A model generated the notes under the pieces. The model made no database searches, was not told the DNA's origin, and saw nothing but the letters and a program-made list of their open reading frames with translations. A stretch of DNA of 64,000 nucleotides from Tubulanus polymorphus (taxonomy: Eukaryota; Nemertea; Palaeonemertea; Tubulaniformes; Tubulanidae): positions 19,721,110-19,785,109 of the forward strand of contig NC_134030.1 in NCBI RefSeq assembly GCF_964204645.1, given 5' to 3'. Below are positions 20,521 through 33,500 of the stretch, in pieces. Numbering within the stretch: position 1 is the first letter of the stretch; each line of letters opens with the position of its first letter. The position numbers were made by a program, and so were the translations under genes.

Positions 20521-21175
20521 GTTAACTTTCATTTCATTTTCATCAGTTCATATTCAATTACTTATACTAGTCAAAATCAGTTCATTTTCGATTACTTGAA
20601 CTCTACAGTCAAAATCAGTTCATTTTCAATTACTTGAATTCTACAGTCAAAATCAGTTCATTTTCGATTACTTGAATTCTACAGTCAAAATCAGTTCATT
20701 TTCAATTACTTGAATTCTACAGTCAAAATCAGTTCATTTTCAATTACTTGAATTCTACAGTCAAAATCAGTTCATTTTCGATTACTTGAATTCTACAGTC
20801 AAAATCAGTTCATTTTCAATTACTTGAATTCTACAGTCAAAATCAGTTCATTTTCGATTACTTGAATTCTACAGTCAAAATCAGTTCATTTTCAATTACT
20901 TGAATTCTACAGTCAAAATCAGTTCATTTTCAACTACTTGAATTCTACAGTCAGAATCTGTTCATTTTCAATTACTCTAGTCAAAATCAGTTCATTTTCA
21001 ATTACTTGAATTCTACAGTCAAAATCAGTTCATTTTCAATTACTTGAATTCTACTGTCAAAATCAGTTCATTTTCAATTACTTGAATTCTACTGTCAAAA
21101 TCAGTTCATTTTCAATTACTTTAACTCTACATTCAGAATCAGTTCGTTTTCAATTACTTTAACTCTTAATTAGGT
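20521..21175 (+). repeat. 38-bp tandem array downstream of HYOU1
   Basis: About 16 units with TCAAAATCAGTTCATTTTCA then ATTACTTGAATTCTACAG. Lies 0.4-1.0 kb past the HYOU1 stop, so it may be in or near the HYOU1 3'UTR. A possible HYOU1 poly(A) signal variant (ATTAAA on the minus strand) lies near 21188. Confidence 0.9.
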
Positions 21176-21539
21176 CATTTTCAATTAGAAATTTAATTCA
21201 CACCTGTGAAACTTTACATCCCATCAAACAACCAGTAACTGAATCCCGACATATACATCAAATTATTGAAGAAGATCAAAACTGAAATTGCCCGTCATAA
21301 TTCATTTATCCATAATTCTTTTCATTCATACAATAATGCATACTTAACACAAAGATTACACGCAAAATGCCGACATAGGTCAACCCCACCCCGCCCTTCT
21401 CTCTCTCCTCTCTCTCTCTGCCATAAGTTCTGATATTAGTTTTGAATTCTGGTGAAGATGAAAGAGGTGACGACGATGAAAGTCTACGATGATGATGATG
21501 AGGATTAAGTGTATGAGGAATTCCTAATGTATTTCTATG

Positions 21540-24500
21540 TTATAAGTCTCCCGCGTCGTGAGTAACTGTTTCTGGTTTCTCGGTCCCGGGAGCCTCAGTC
21601 GTCGGGGCCTCGGTCGCTGGGGTCTCGGTTGGTTCATCGGTTTTCGTTGATTCTGAAAATTACAAATATTCTAAATTTTACGAAACCATTCCAAACCCGA
21701 CACAAATAATTACTAAAAACTCAGCGAGGGAGGAACGTGGCAGTGTCTCAAATACCATCAGCTTAGAAATCCCTCTGAGGGAAGTGGCAGAATCTCACGA
21801 TGTCATCAGGTTCAAATCCCTGCGAGGGAGGAACGTGGCAGAGTCTCACGATGTCATCAGGTTCGAATCCCTGTGAGGGAGGAACGTGGCAGAGTCTCAC
21901 GATGTCATCAGGTTCAAATCCCTGCGAGGGAGGAACGTGGCAGAGTCTCACGATGTCATCAGGTTCGAATCCCTGTGAGGGAGGAATGTGGCAGAGTCTC
22001 GCGATGTCATCAGGTTTAAATCTCTGCGAGGGAGGAATGTGGCAGAGTCTCACGATGTCATCAGGTTCAAATCCCTGTGAGGGAGGAACGTGGCAGAGTC
22101 TCACGATGTCATCAGGTTCGAATCCCTGCGAGGGAGGAATGTGGCAGAGTCTCACGATGTCATTAAGTTTGAACTCAAGCCTAGAAAAGATGTATCAAGA
22201 TCGCGATCATGATTTTACCTTTATCCGTAGAACTGGTTTCAGATTTATCTAACTGAAGCGGTTCAGAAGGTTCTTCCTTTTTAGTTTCCTCAGTTTCGCG
22301 TTTCTGTTTCGGTTTTCTGTATTTCGGCTTTTCGTCCGTTGTTTTATCCGAATCAGTTTTCACATCTTCCGGCTTTTTCTTCGCCTCTTCTTCTAGAAAC
22401 AACGCGAAACCAAAAACAAATATTATAAATTTTCGCTTCTCGAAAAAGGATGAAATCGATAAATCAAAAGTTTGTCGATTTTTAACTCAGTTTTGATATC
22501 TCATCTTAAAACGAAGTCATGCTTAGATTTATGGAAAACGTAATCACAAACAAAATACCCCTCGCCCATAATAAATACATGTAACATTAAAGTGAAGAAA
22601 ATATCTAGAAATTCAAAACATCAAAGAGAAAATCAAGCGAGAATTCGATTTAGTGTTTCTTGAAATCTTATTTTTTCGATATTCCCAAGTTAAAAGTGCA
22701 TCATCATATTTTGAAGACGGCTGCAAAGCTGAAAATGCATATTTCGAAGATTGCTCCAATAAGTTGAAAATGCATATTCTGAAGGCTGAAAATGCATCTT
22801 TTAAAGCTTGTTCCAAAAAGTTGAAAAGTATTGCCCGGATTCCTGGATCATGCAACTTACTACTTAAATCGTACCGCACACCAAAACTGATTGAAGTGCA
22901 GGCAGCGCTGTTTACAAAACAAATTTTTTATCAAATGATATGCCATTTCAAGAACTAGTTTTATACAGAAGGCTGGTGACCAATTTGACTCGGGTACCCC
23001 TTTCTCAAGATTCCCAAAAAGCTACAATAAAAACAGTGGTTCTGACCTGATCCATGATCGATATGTCTGATTTGGATATTGTCGGAGCCACCCACCCGTA
23101 TCGGAAACACATATCACAACACATAACCCTATCTCTGAAACATCACTTTGCAATTGACGAAAAAGTTCAACTCTTGAATCAATTTAGCACATTCAGCAGT
23201 GCATCTACACTGCAGTGCAATGTATAGTGGACTAGTAGACCGCATCATGATGCATTGATGTTATTAGTTTTTATCTCTATTAAGGCTAGCAGCACCTGTC
23301 AAACAGAGTGAAATGTAAGTAACTAACGGTACACCGCACCGCGGTGTAGCCGCACTACAGCCGTTTGCATACTATTCAATGCACTGGGGTGAAATCTTAA
23401 AAATTTCCATCACTTTCAGGCAATGAGTGGGCTAACATCTTCATGGATTCAGATTCAGAATACACCCCTTCATAGATTCAGATTCAGAATACACCCCTTC
23501 ATGGATTCAGATTCAGAATACACCCCTTCATGGATTCAGATTCAGAATACACCCCTTCATGGATTCAGATTCAGAATACACCCCTTCATGGATTCAGATT
23601 CAGAATACGTCCCTTCATGGATTCAGATTCAGAATACGCCCCTTGATGGATTCAGATTCAGAATACACCCCGGAGCTATTGCATTCTTCAACGAAACTAC
23701 GAAACCATTTCGTAAAAAGCGCCGCCTGCTTTTGAAGCGATGAATTATTTACCGACACGGCATTGACCTGTTATAGAACCCGCGCTACGGATCGAATACT
23801 CGTACGAAAAAAAAAAAAAAAAAAAAAAACAGTCGACCATTTCACCGCGTTGAACAAAAAAATCCCACGCAGGCGCGGATCCAGCCTACCGCTGTTAACG
23901 CTTGAGCCGCTCTCGTGGATTCTTAAGATCGATTTTTTTTGAGGCATCGAACACCAGAGCGTAGATCTTACTTTCAAAAAAATGCATGTACGAAACTAGG
24001 TTCTCTTAGTTCTATATACTATTTGACTTTGCTATTCGATTGAACGGAATTGGCTCGACGGAAACGTTCGGATTTCGAAATTTTTCGACCTCCATGTGGA
24101 AGTGGAAAAGTTGCAATGAAGGACCCCACTCCCGATTTATGGTGCTGCGATAATGTCTTAACGCTTTTAGTGCGGCGTATACATCAGTGATAGACTTTGC
24201 TAGTGCACCGCATCGCGGTGTATTAATGTTATCAATAATTAGTTTCTATCGCTATTAAAAGATGGCAGCACCTGTCAAACGCAGTTGAATATCAGTAACT
24301 AACGATACGACGGGACGCGGTGTAGCCGCACTAAAGCGGTACGCCCGGCGGAATCCAAAATCATCTCCCGCACTTTCTCGGCTATCAATTGGTCAGCATT
24401 GAAAGGGTTAAAGCGGTATTTAGCGTAAGAGGCTGGATCCACCCCTCAATCAGTTCCCGACGACGAACTCGCCTTTCCTCCGCGGTTTTCGCGATCGCTT

Positions 24501-27500
24501 CACGTTCGCCGAATCTTTCGTATCGCGCGACCGTTTTCGATCGCGCAATTTCTCGCGCGCGTTCGATTTCATTTTCTCCCGTTGCTCGGAGACGTATTTT
24601 TTCAATTCGTCGGCGCGTCTTTTTTCGTCCAGTTGTTTTTGTTTTTCGATGGCCGCGCGTCGCGCGACGCGCAGTTTGATTTCCTGCGTGAACCACGAAT
24701 GTTTTTCGCGCAGCAAGTTCGCGTGGTACTCGATGTGGTTTTTAACCAACACGGGGGTTTTATAACAAGCCGTAGCGTTTTGCTCTTTGCTCATTTTGCG
24801 AAGCCAAACCTGAAGAAATGACAAACAAAACCAACATAGATTGATTACACACAGCTACAAATCAAACGAATGTGGATGTAGTTCCACAGTTGTGTCGGTT
24901 TACCGCAACTGTGGATCCAGTTTCACAGTTGCATGGGGTTTGATAAAACTGTGGATCCAGTTCCACAGTTGAGCGAGTTTGATTATAATGTGGATGCAGT
25001 TCCACAGTTGTGCACGTTTAATTTGACAGCGGATCCAGTTCCACAGTTGAGTGGGTTTAATTCTACTGTGGATCTAGTTCCACAGTTGAGTGAGTTTAAT
25101 TATACTGTGGATCTAGTTCCACAGTTGTGTAGGTTTAATTTGACTGCGGATCCAGTTCCACAGTTGAGCGGGTTTAATTCTACTGTGAATCTAGCTCCAC
25201 AGTTGTACGGGGTTTGATAAGACTGTGGATCCTGTTCCACAGTTGCGTACGTTTAATGTAGCTGTGGATCCAGTTCCACAGTTGTGAGGGTTTAATATAA
25301 CTATGGATCCAGCTCCGCAATTGTGTGGATTTATTTGATTGTGGATCCAGTTCCACAGTTATGCGGGTCTAATCTGACATTGAACCCAGTTTCACAGTTG
25401 CGTGGGTTCATTGTGACTCTGAACCCAGTTTGACAGTTGTGTGGGTTCAATGTCACTGTGAACCCAGCTCCAAACATACTGACTGTGGACCCAGTTCAAC
25501 AGTTGAGAGCGTTTAATGTGAATCCGAATCAAGTTTCACAGTTGTGAGGATTTGATTCGGCTAGCAAGTGCATGTAGTATTAAGTGCATAGATGGATGAA
25601 TAAATACAGAGTGTTTTTCTGAAAAATTTTCTGTAATTTTCAACTCAATAGAACAGAGACAAGCAGAATACACACAAACAACAAGGACATTACATTGAGA
25701 TTACAGACATATTTGCGCAAACGAGTTCAACCTTAAATCAGTTCAAGTGGCTAATATTGACTTCAACTAATTTTCCGATGAGGACTCTGTGATCTACTGT
25801 GGCTATCGAGGATTCCAGTTGTGACAATAAGGATCTACCAGGTGTCGCTAGTGTGCAGTAGGACATCAACTACTGTGCTAAGAGGATTCCACTTGTGGCA
25901 AGTGAGGATCCACCAGGTGTCGCTAGTGCGCAGTAGGACGTCAACTACTACTGTAACAATACAGAATTCCATTTGTGACAAGTGAAGATCCAAAATTGCC
26001 TCACATATGAACCCAGATGTCAATATGAATTTAGGTATCTAAAGACATCATTTGCCATGATTTTTTTGGATAAAAAACCAAAAACAAAATCATAATTTCA
26101 AAACGACCAAGTCCAATAAATTTGAAATAACTGCTAGGCACGCCATCTGGTGGCGTCAGTGCTAACCGATGCAGGCACGTAGTCCCCATTCTAAACTCGT
26201 TTGCGTTCCCGTTAACGCATATCAACGAATTACCAGTAGAAGTAGTTTTATTATCGGTATTATCACCGCCAGCGGTCGAGTTGTCGTTCTTCGTCGTCGT
26301 CGTTTTCTCATCCGGTTTCGGTTTCGGTTTGTAAATCTTCGCCTTGTTGACGAGATATTTGATTTCGCGGTCCAACGCCGTGTACTTGATGGCGATGTCC
26401 TCGACGCGGAGAACCGGATTTTTCGTTATCGACGTCGCCTTCTGTTCTTTCGACGTCTTGTTCAACCACTCCTAAACACATTTTTCGAAACATTTTTTTC
26501 AACCGTTTCCTCAAAATGACTATAAGGACACGTTTAACCCTTTCCACGGATCTACACCACAGTGCCGAGTATAAATGGGTGATGGACTTAACTAGTTCAC
26601 CGCATTGCAGTGTATTGACCTAATTAGTCATTACTTTTTATCTTTCTTCTCTTTAGCAAGATGGTAGCATCTGCCTAACTCAGTAAAATATCAGAAATTA
26701 AGGATACGCCGCACTGTGGTGTAGACGCACTAAAGCGGTTGCTCGTTATACAACCATTTGGATCTCAGGCCGGGGAATGTGAGAAGACTTTTGAAAGAGC
26801 AAAAAGGAACAAAAAGGGCGTACTAATAAAAAGGGCAAGGAAGCGCAATGCAAAAATGGAGGTCTGGAAAATTTTGAAATCTGAATTGATTTTAAAACAA
26901 TTTCCTGGCATTTCAAAAAAAAAAATTGCCTCAAAAGAAATTGCAATTTTTCAAGTAATGAGTTAATGGTAATTTTTGCTTTTTGGAACGGGCTCCTGGT
27001 ATTTCTACTGATGGTAGTGTCTCCACCACGATTGAGGGTATTTCTAAGTCAGTAGTATTTCAATAGGAAAATATTCTGATTTTGAGAGTAGTTCGATATT
27101 TTTGGGAGTAGTTGAGCTTTTAATAAATAAGTAACTAAATGGTTGTGTTAATCAAGTGCGGGTAAGAAGGGCAGTTGTTACGCATATAGGGCAAGCGGTA
27201 TGTATCGAATGTAAAATCTTTTTTGAGGCTAGGTTGATCAAGTCATATAATTCAAATTTGGAAAAGAACCCATGTGACTAACATTCAACGAACTGCTAGT
27301 CACGCCATCTGGTGGTCGGATAGCTCACTAAGCCCATTCGAAGTGAAGAAAACTAAGAAACACCCAAATTCAAAAATAATCGGATAAAAATCGAAGAAAT
27401 AGACGCCCGATCGGAACGTACCCACGTATCGTTGATCAGCTTCGACAGAACGTTCACTTCGACCTCGGTGAAAATCGGCTCGTCTTTCGTCAAGTTGCGG

Positions 27501-30500
27501 ATGCTCGTCAGGAAGAACTCCGATTGGTTGAGCATGCTGCGCAACGCCTCGACCGCTTTCGGCCGACCGTCGAGTTCTTTCACGCGATAGAACACGTCCT
27601 TCGTCGCTTCTTTCAACTCTTTCAGTTTGTCTTCGTAAGCCTGGAAACAAGACGCAACTAGATCAATATGTAATCGCGTATACGCGCAGAACGCTCGGTG
27701 GAAATGTTTGACAAAATGGTTTCTAGAATTTTCAGTCCGAATTCAATAGCAGGAACAAGAATAAGGAAGATGGTGAGGGAGGTTGAAATATAATGATACA
27801 GCGCTGCCAACCTCTGAATGGTGCTATCAGTAACAAATCAGTTTTTTTCAGTAACATTTCATTGAAATATGAAAGAAAATTATCAAATTAATCAGTAATC
27901 AACAGTAAGATCATCAGTAACATCTTTCATATTTCTGTTCAAATTAATCAGTTATCAAAAGTAAGACCCTCATAAACATCTTTCATATTTCTGTTCAAAT
28001 TAATCAGTAATCAACAGTAAGACCATCAGTAACATCTTTCATATTTCTGTTCAAATCAATCAGTAATCAACAGTAAGACCCTCAGTAACATCTTTCATAT
28101 TTCTGTTCAAATTAATCAGTAATCAACAGTAAGACCCTCAATAACATCTTTCTTATTTTTGTTCAAATTAATCAGTAATCAACAGTAAGACCATCAGTAA
28201 CATCATTCATATTTCTGTTCAAATTAATCAGTAATCAACAGTAAGACCCTCAGTAACATCTTTCATATTTCTGTTCAAATCAATCAGTAATCAACAGTAA
28301 GACCGACCCTCAGTAACATCTTTCTTATTTTTGTTCAAATTAATCAGTAATCAACAGTAAGACCATCAGTAACATCATTCATATTTCTGTTCAAATTAAT
28401 CAGTAATCGACAGTTAGACCCTCAGTAACATCTTTCCTATTTTTGTTCAAATTAATCAGTAATCAACAGTAAGACCCTCAGTAACATCTTTCCTATTTTT
28501 GTTCAAATTAATCAGTAATCAACAGTAACCCCCTCAGTAACATCTTTCATATTTCTGTTCAAATCAATCAGTAATCAACAGTAAGTTTTTTCTTCGTCAT
28601 TGTAGGTTTTTACTTCAAACCAGACGAGAAAATGAAGACAACCAAAGACTAGCTGATGTACGCACTAGTCGACTATTCAACGGAGAAATGAAACGAACCT
28701 TCGCGGGAGTGTCATCCTCAGTTTCGTACTGCCAATCGGACGCCGTGTTTAATAATTCGAACAACTTCGTTCGTTCGTCTTCGGTCGAACATTTCTCATA
28801 CTGAGGCTGATACAGTTTGTCCTTCGTATCGAATATGTACGATTCCAGTTCGTTTTTGACTTTCTCCAGTAGGCGGCGTTCGTCGTCATGTTTTTTCATT
28901 TCAGCAATTCTGAAAATTCATAAAATATTTTTGCTTGGCAAACGATGAAGTCAGAACTGTTCAACTGTTCGTGTAGACAAATCTAACCCACACAACTGTG
29001 GAACTGGATTCAGAGTCAAATTAAACTCACACAACTGTGGAACTGGATCCAGAGCCAAATTAAACTCACACAACTGTGGAACTGGATCCAGAGTCAAATT
29101 AAACCCACACAACTGTGGAACTGGATCCAGAGTCAAATTAAACTCACACAACTGTGTAACTGGATCCAGAGTCAAATTAAACCCACACAACTGTGGAACT
29201 TGATTTAGAGTTAAATTTAACCCACACAACTGTCATTCAGAGATTCAGAGTCAAATTAAACCTACACAACTGTGGAACTGGATCCATAGTCAAATTAAAC
29301 CCACACAACTGTGGAACTGGATCCAGAGTCAAATTAAACCCACACAACTGTGGAACTTGTTTTAGAGTTAAATCTAACCCACACAACTGTCATTCAGAGA
29401 CAGAGTCACACCTGCACAACTGTGGAACTTGATCCAGAAACTACTCAAACCCTAATAACCGTGGAAATGGTCTTGTCCTGGTAAGCGAGCGTTGAATTTA
29501 CCTGGTTTTAAATGCAGTCGTCCTCTCAGCAGATGGATCAGTGATATCTACGATTTGAGATTCTACTTTGATGTCTTCTCTCAAAATAACCGGTTTCGGT
29601 TTTTCTGGTTCTTTCTTTTCCGTCTATGGAAGAAAAATCGCAGAATAAAGTGAGGCCGAGGTTCATGAGCGTAGGCCGAGATACGAGATATCCCAATGGT
29701 AGCAATATACGAAATACATCGTACGAGATATCTCGAAGTAACAATCTGATCAGGACTGGAAATATGAGATATCTCAGAAGTAGTAATGGTAGATACCGGT
29801 ATATCATAGTAGAGATATCTCAAAGTAATTATGATTGACATTTATATAGCGCAGGTATCCTAACCAGAGTGAGTTCAGATGCGCTCCAAATTTGGTATTT
29901 TTACCCCCTGGCCTATAACTCTATTCAATGTATCAGGCATCTCTCCCTGGGGAGAAGTAACATCCGAGCAGCTATTAGGTGCTCAGGAGCCATTAATCAG
30001 ACCAGGTACCTATTTACTCCTGGGTGGAGAGAGGCAATGTAGTGTATCGTGCGAGGACACTATGGTAATGTATCGGGTTCGAATCCACGACCTGGCTTCC
30101 CCAATGTTCAACACTCTAACCGCTCACTCAAGTAAAATCCGAGCAGCTACAAGGCGCTCAGGAATCATCTATGGGGCCAGTTACCTATTTACTCCTGGGT
30201 GGAGAGAGGCAATGAGGATAAGTGTCTTGTCCGAGGACACTTAGAGTCGAACACTCGCCAACTCCGCTCGTTCAAGTAATAATTGTGGAAGAACTGATAA
30301 TTTGAGATATCTAAGGAGAGATACCGGTAGTAGCAATGATAGTTGAACTGGAAATATGTAATATCTCGTAGTAGAGATATCTCATACAACTATAACTGGA
30401 AGTACAAACAGTTACAAGGGGGACAGACCCAATACTAAGAGATAGCAGTTGAAAGAATTATGAATTAAAAGGTTTTCTCAAAAGTGGACTCACAGTATCG

Positions 30501-33500
30501 TTCTTTGTCGATTCGGTCTTGTTTTTATCATCTGTCGATTCGGTTTTCTTTTCGTCTTTCTTTTCATCTTTTTTCTCGTCTTTTTTCTCATCCGGTTTCT
30601 GTTCTTTTTTGCCCTCTTTCGATTCTTCTTTCTTCTCTTTGTCCGCGTCTTTCGTTTCGTCAGTTTTCTTCGCGTCATCTTTTTTTGTCGTTTCCTAAAG
30701 AAAGATTTCCACGTATTATTTCTAGACAAACTGAACTTTCTGGCACGTTCATCCTGCGCGGGATTTGAACCTGATGACATCCTAAAACTCTGCCACGTTC
30801 CTCCCTGGCAGGGATTTGAACCTAATGACATCGTGAGACTCTGCCACATTCCTCCCTTGCGGGGATTTGAACCTGATGACATCGTGAGACTCTGCCACGT
30901 TCCTCCCTGGCGGGGATTTGAACCTGATGACATCGTGAGACTCTGCCACGTACCTCCCTCGCAGGGATTTGAACCTTTTCATATTGAACGTTTTGTTCCC
31001 ACCTGACGAAGTCACACGTACTTCTGTTTCAACTTACTTTATCCTTCGTTTCCTCCTCTTTTTTATCTTCTTTCTCATCAACCGTCACTTTTTCATCTTC
31101 GTCCTTTTTACCGCCGCTGAAGAAATTACTGATCGTGCTGCCCAATTCTGAAACAAATCAACAAACGCAAAACAATGATGACGAACCAACCGATCATGAT
31201 ATTTCGGGGTCAAAATCTGCGGCTAGAAAATCCGTTTATCGGCGGGAAAATATGGTAATGTACATGTATAGCGGCATATTTTGCGGGTCCTTTGATAAAG
31301 TTTAGATTTGAGAGCCTAAAAATACAGTTCGAAGTTCAATCGAAAATAACTTTTTGTCAATTTTGTCAATGTAAGGCTGAGTGCTTGTCACGCTACCTGG
31401 CGCGATAACTGGTGTTGCAGCTAACCCAATGACATAAATAAATCAAGTTCCATAGTAAGTATTATATTATACCATGGTTGATGCCTTTTAATTGCAACCT
31501 ATAGGACGCTGACCGGTCGTTGGTATCTTCAAGAAACTTACTCGATAGCGTAGATTCCTCTTTCGTGTCTTCGGCCGACGGAGCCTTTTCGAAAACCGAT
31601 TCCACTTTATCCAAATGCAACAAACCGCTTTCGTCCATACGGAAATGAGCCTTCACGCCCTTCGCTTCGGTGGTGGCGCCGTGCGTGTCGTGGGCGTCGG
31701 CAACTCCGGTGAGTGACACCTTCTTCAAATTCAACGCCCCCAGCATCCTAGAAATGCGACCGCTTTATTATAGCGCGTGACAACGCTGTCGATTCGAGGG
31801 AACACTTTCAAAAGGGTTTTAGAAAGATTGATAGTGTCCATAACAAATCTCATTTAGTGACTTTCAAAGACTTTTTGACTCCGATCAAAGGACTTATATA
31901 TAATACTTAAACCAGGAATCCTGAACCTGCAGGCATTTCTATAATCTTGCCAGTTTGATTTCTTGTTTCAGGGCATCCTCGCTTATCAGGGTTTGATTGC
32001 CTCCCGCAGAAGCTCCCGCCAGCACAAACCCTGACCATAGACCCTTCATTGGGCTATAGGTTGCTATTCAGCGGCCACCAGTCCACATATCTGGCCAATC
32101 AGATGCGTTATTTGGATTGACCGAATCTGCCGGAGAAAAACAACGTATCTGATTGGCTAACTACGTAAGACTGGTGACCGCTTAGCAGCAACCAGTCCAC
32201 CCAAGAAAATCTTGGGCAGCATAATGGACCGATGCATGGTCTGCGGTCAGGGGCTTGTATTAAACAACGTATCTGAAAGGTTTGTGTTGGTACGAGCTTC
32301 GGCGGGCGGCAATCAAACCCTGGCAAGCGAGGATGAACTGTAACAAGAGATCAAGAAATAAACACCGAACGACATGACGCCACTTACTTGCGCGCTTCTT
32401 CGTCCAGAAACGTAAGGTCGCCGTAGTTAACTTCGAATGAGAAATCTTTCGTGTGTTTGTTGAACGTCATCACTTTCTTCTGCGGGAACGGATTCATCGT
32501 ACCGAACAGCGTACGCTTGACGAGCTTCGTCGATTCTTTGCCCGATTCGTCCACTTTCGTTCGTTCGAATTCCACCTAAATTTCGCGAATAATACGAATA
32601 CGAAAGTGAGCGATCGATTGAACACGAAGAGCACCTACCAATCCCGTACCCTCCCATTCCGTTCCCCTCCCCCTTTCCCTCTCTCCAAACTAGGATTCAA
32701 ACTATTCAGATATTAGACATTTTATCAGCACACTTTCAAAAACTGATCGTCCACACTTCACATGTGTTCAGTGCTTCATCTGAGATATTTTCAATTGAAA
32801 ATGAACTACAAACACCAGATATTAGACATTTTATCAGCACACTTTCAAAAACTGATCATCCACACTTCACATGTGTTCAGTGCTTCATCTGAGATATTTT
32901 CAATTGAAAATGAACTACAAACACCAGATATTAGACATTTTATCAGCGCACTTTCAAAAACTGATCGTCCACACTTCACATGTGTTCAGTGCTTCACCTG
33001 AGACATTTCTAATTGAAAATGAACTACAAACACCAGATATTAGACATTTTATCAGCACACTTTCAAAAACTGATCGTCCAACTAGGATTCAAACCGGTAT
33101 TAGCTGCGATCACACGGAGATAATTTGGCCCCCCGAGTTAAAATTTGGCCCATTTTTTAATCAGAGAGCGCTTTCACATGTAAACCACTCACTCGATACT
33201 GACAACAATGCTTAAACAAAGCGAAGTGAGTCATTTCCAGAACCAGCTAGAAGTAACACGCTATGATTTGGGCCTGGTCGAACGTTAGTGGACAGGGTTA
33301 ACAGGTGCATGGTGTGATCACTTCACGTGTGTTCAGCGATCTAAGACATTCTAATTTTTAATAAGCTACAAACACCAGGTATTCTATCAGCACACTTTCA
33401 AAAACTGATCGTCCACACTTCACATGTGTTCAGGACTTCATCTGAGACATTTTTAATTGAAAATGAACTACAAACACCAGATATTAGACATTTTATCAGA

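Noticed and set aside
21763-22252. Overlapping 130- and 150-codon frames on both strands
   Set aside because: Generated by the 51-bp array, whose unit is a multiple of three; no non-repeat sequence encoded.
24389-24696. Plus- and minus-strand Arg-rich frames over the alternative HYOU1 exon
   Set aside because: Other-frame shadows of the GC-rich 24450-24809 exon; only the phase-0 minus frame resembles exon 20.
27840-28585. Regular 56-bp repeats resembling a CRISPR array
   Set aside because: Head-to-tail units without unique spacers in a spliced eukaryotic gene; same for the 38-, 40-, 51- and 109-bp arrays.
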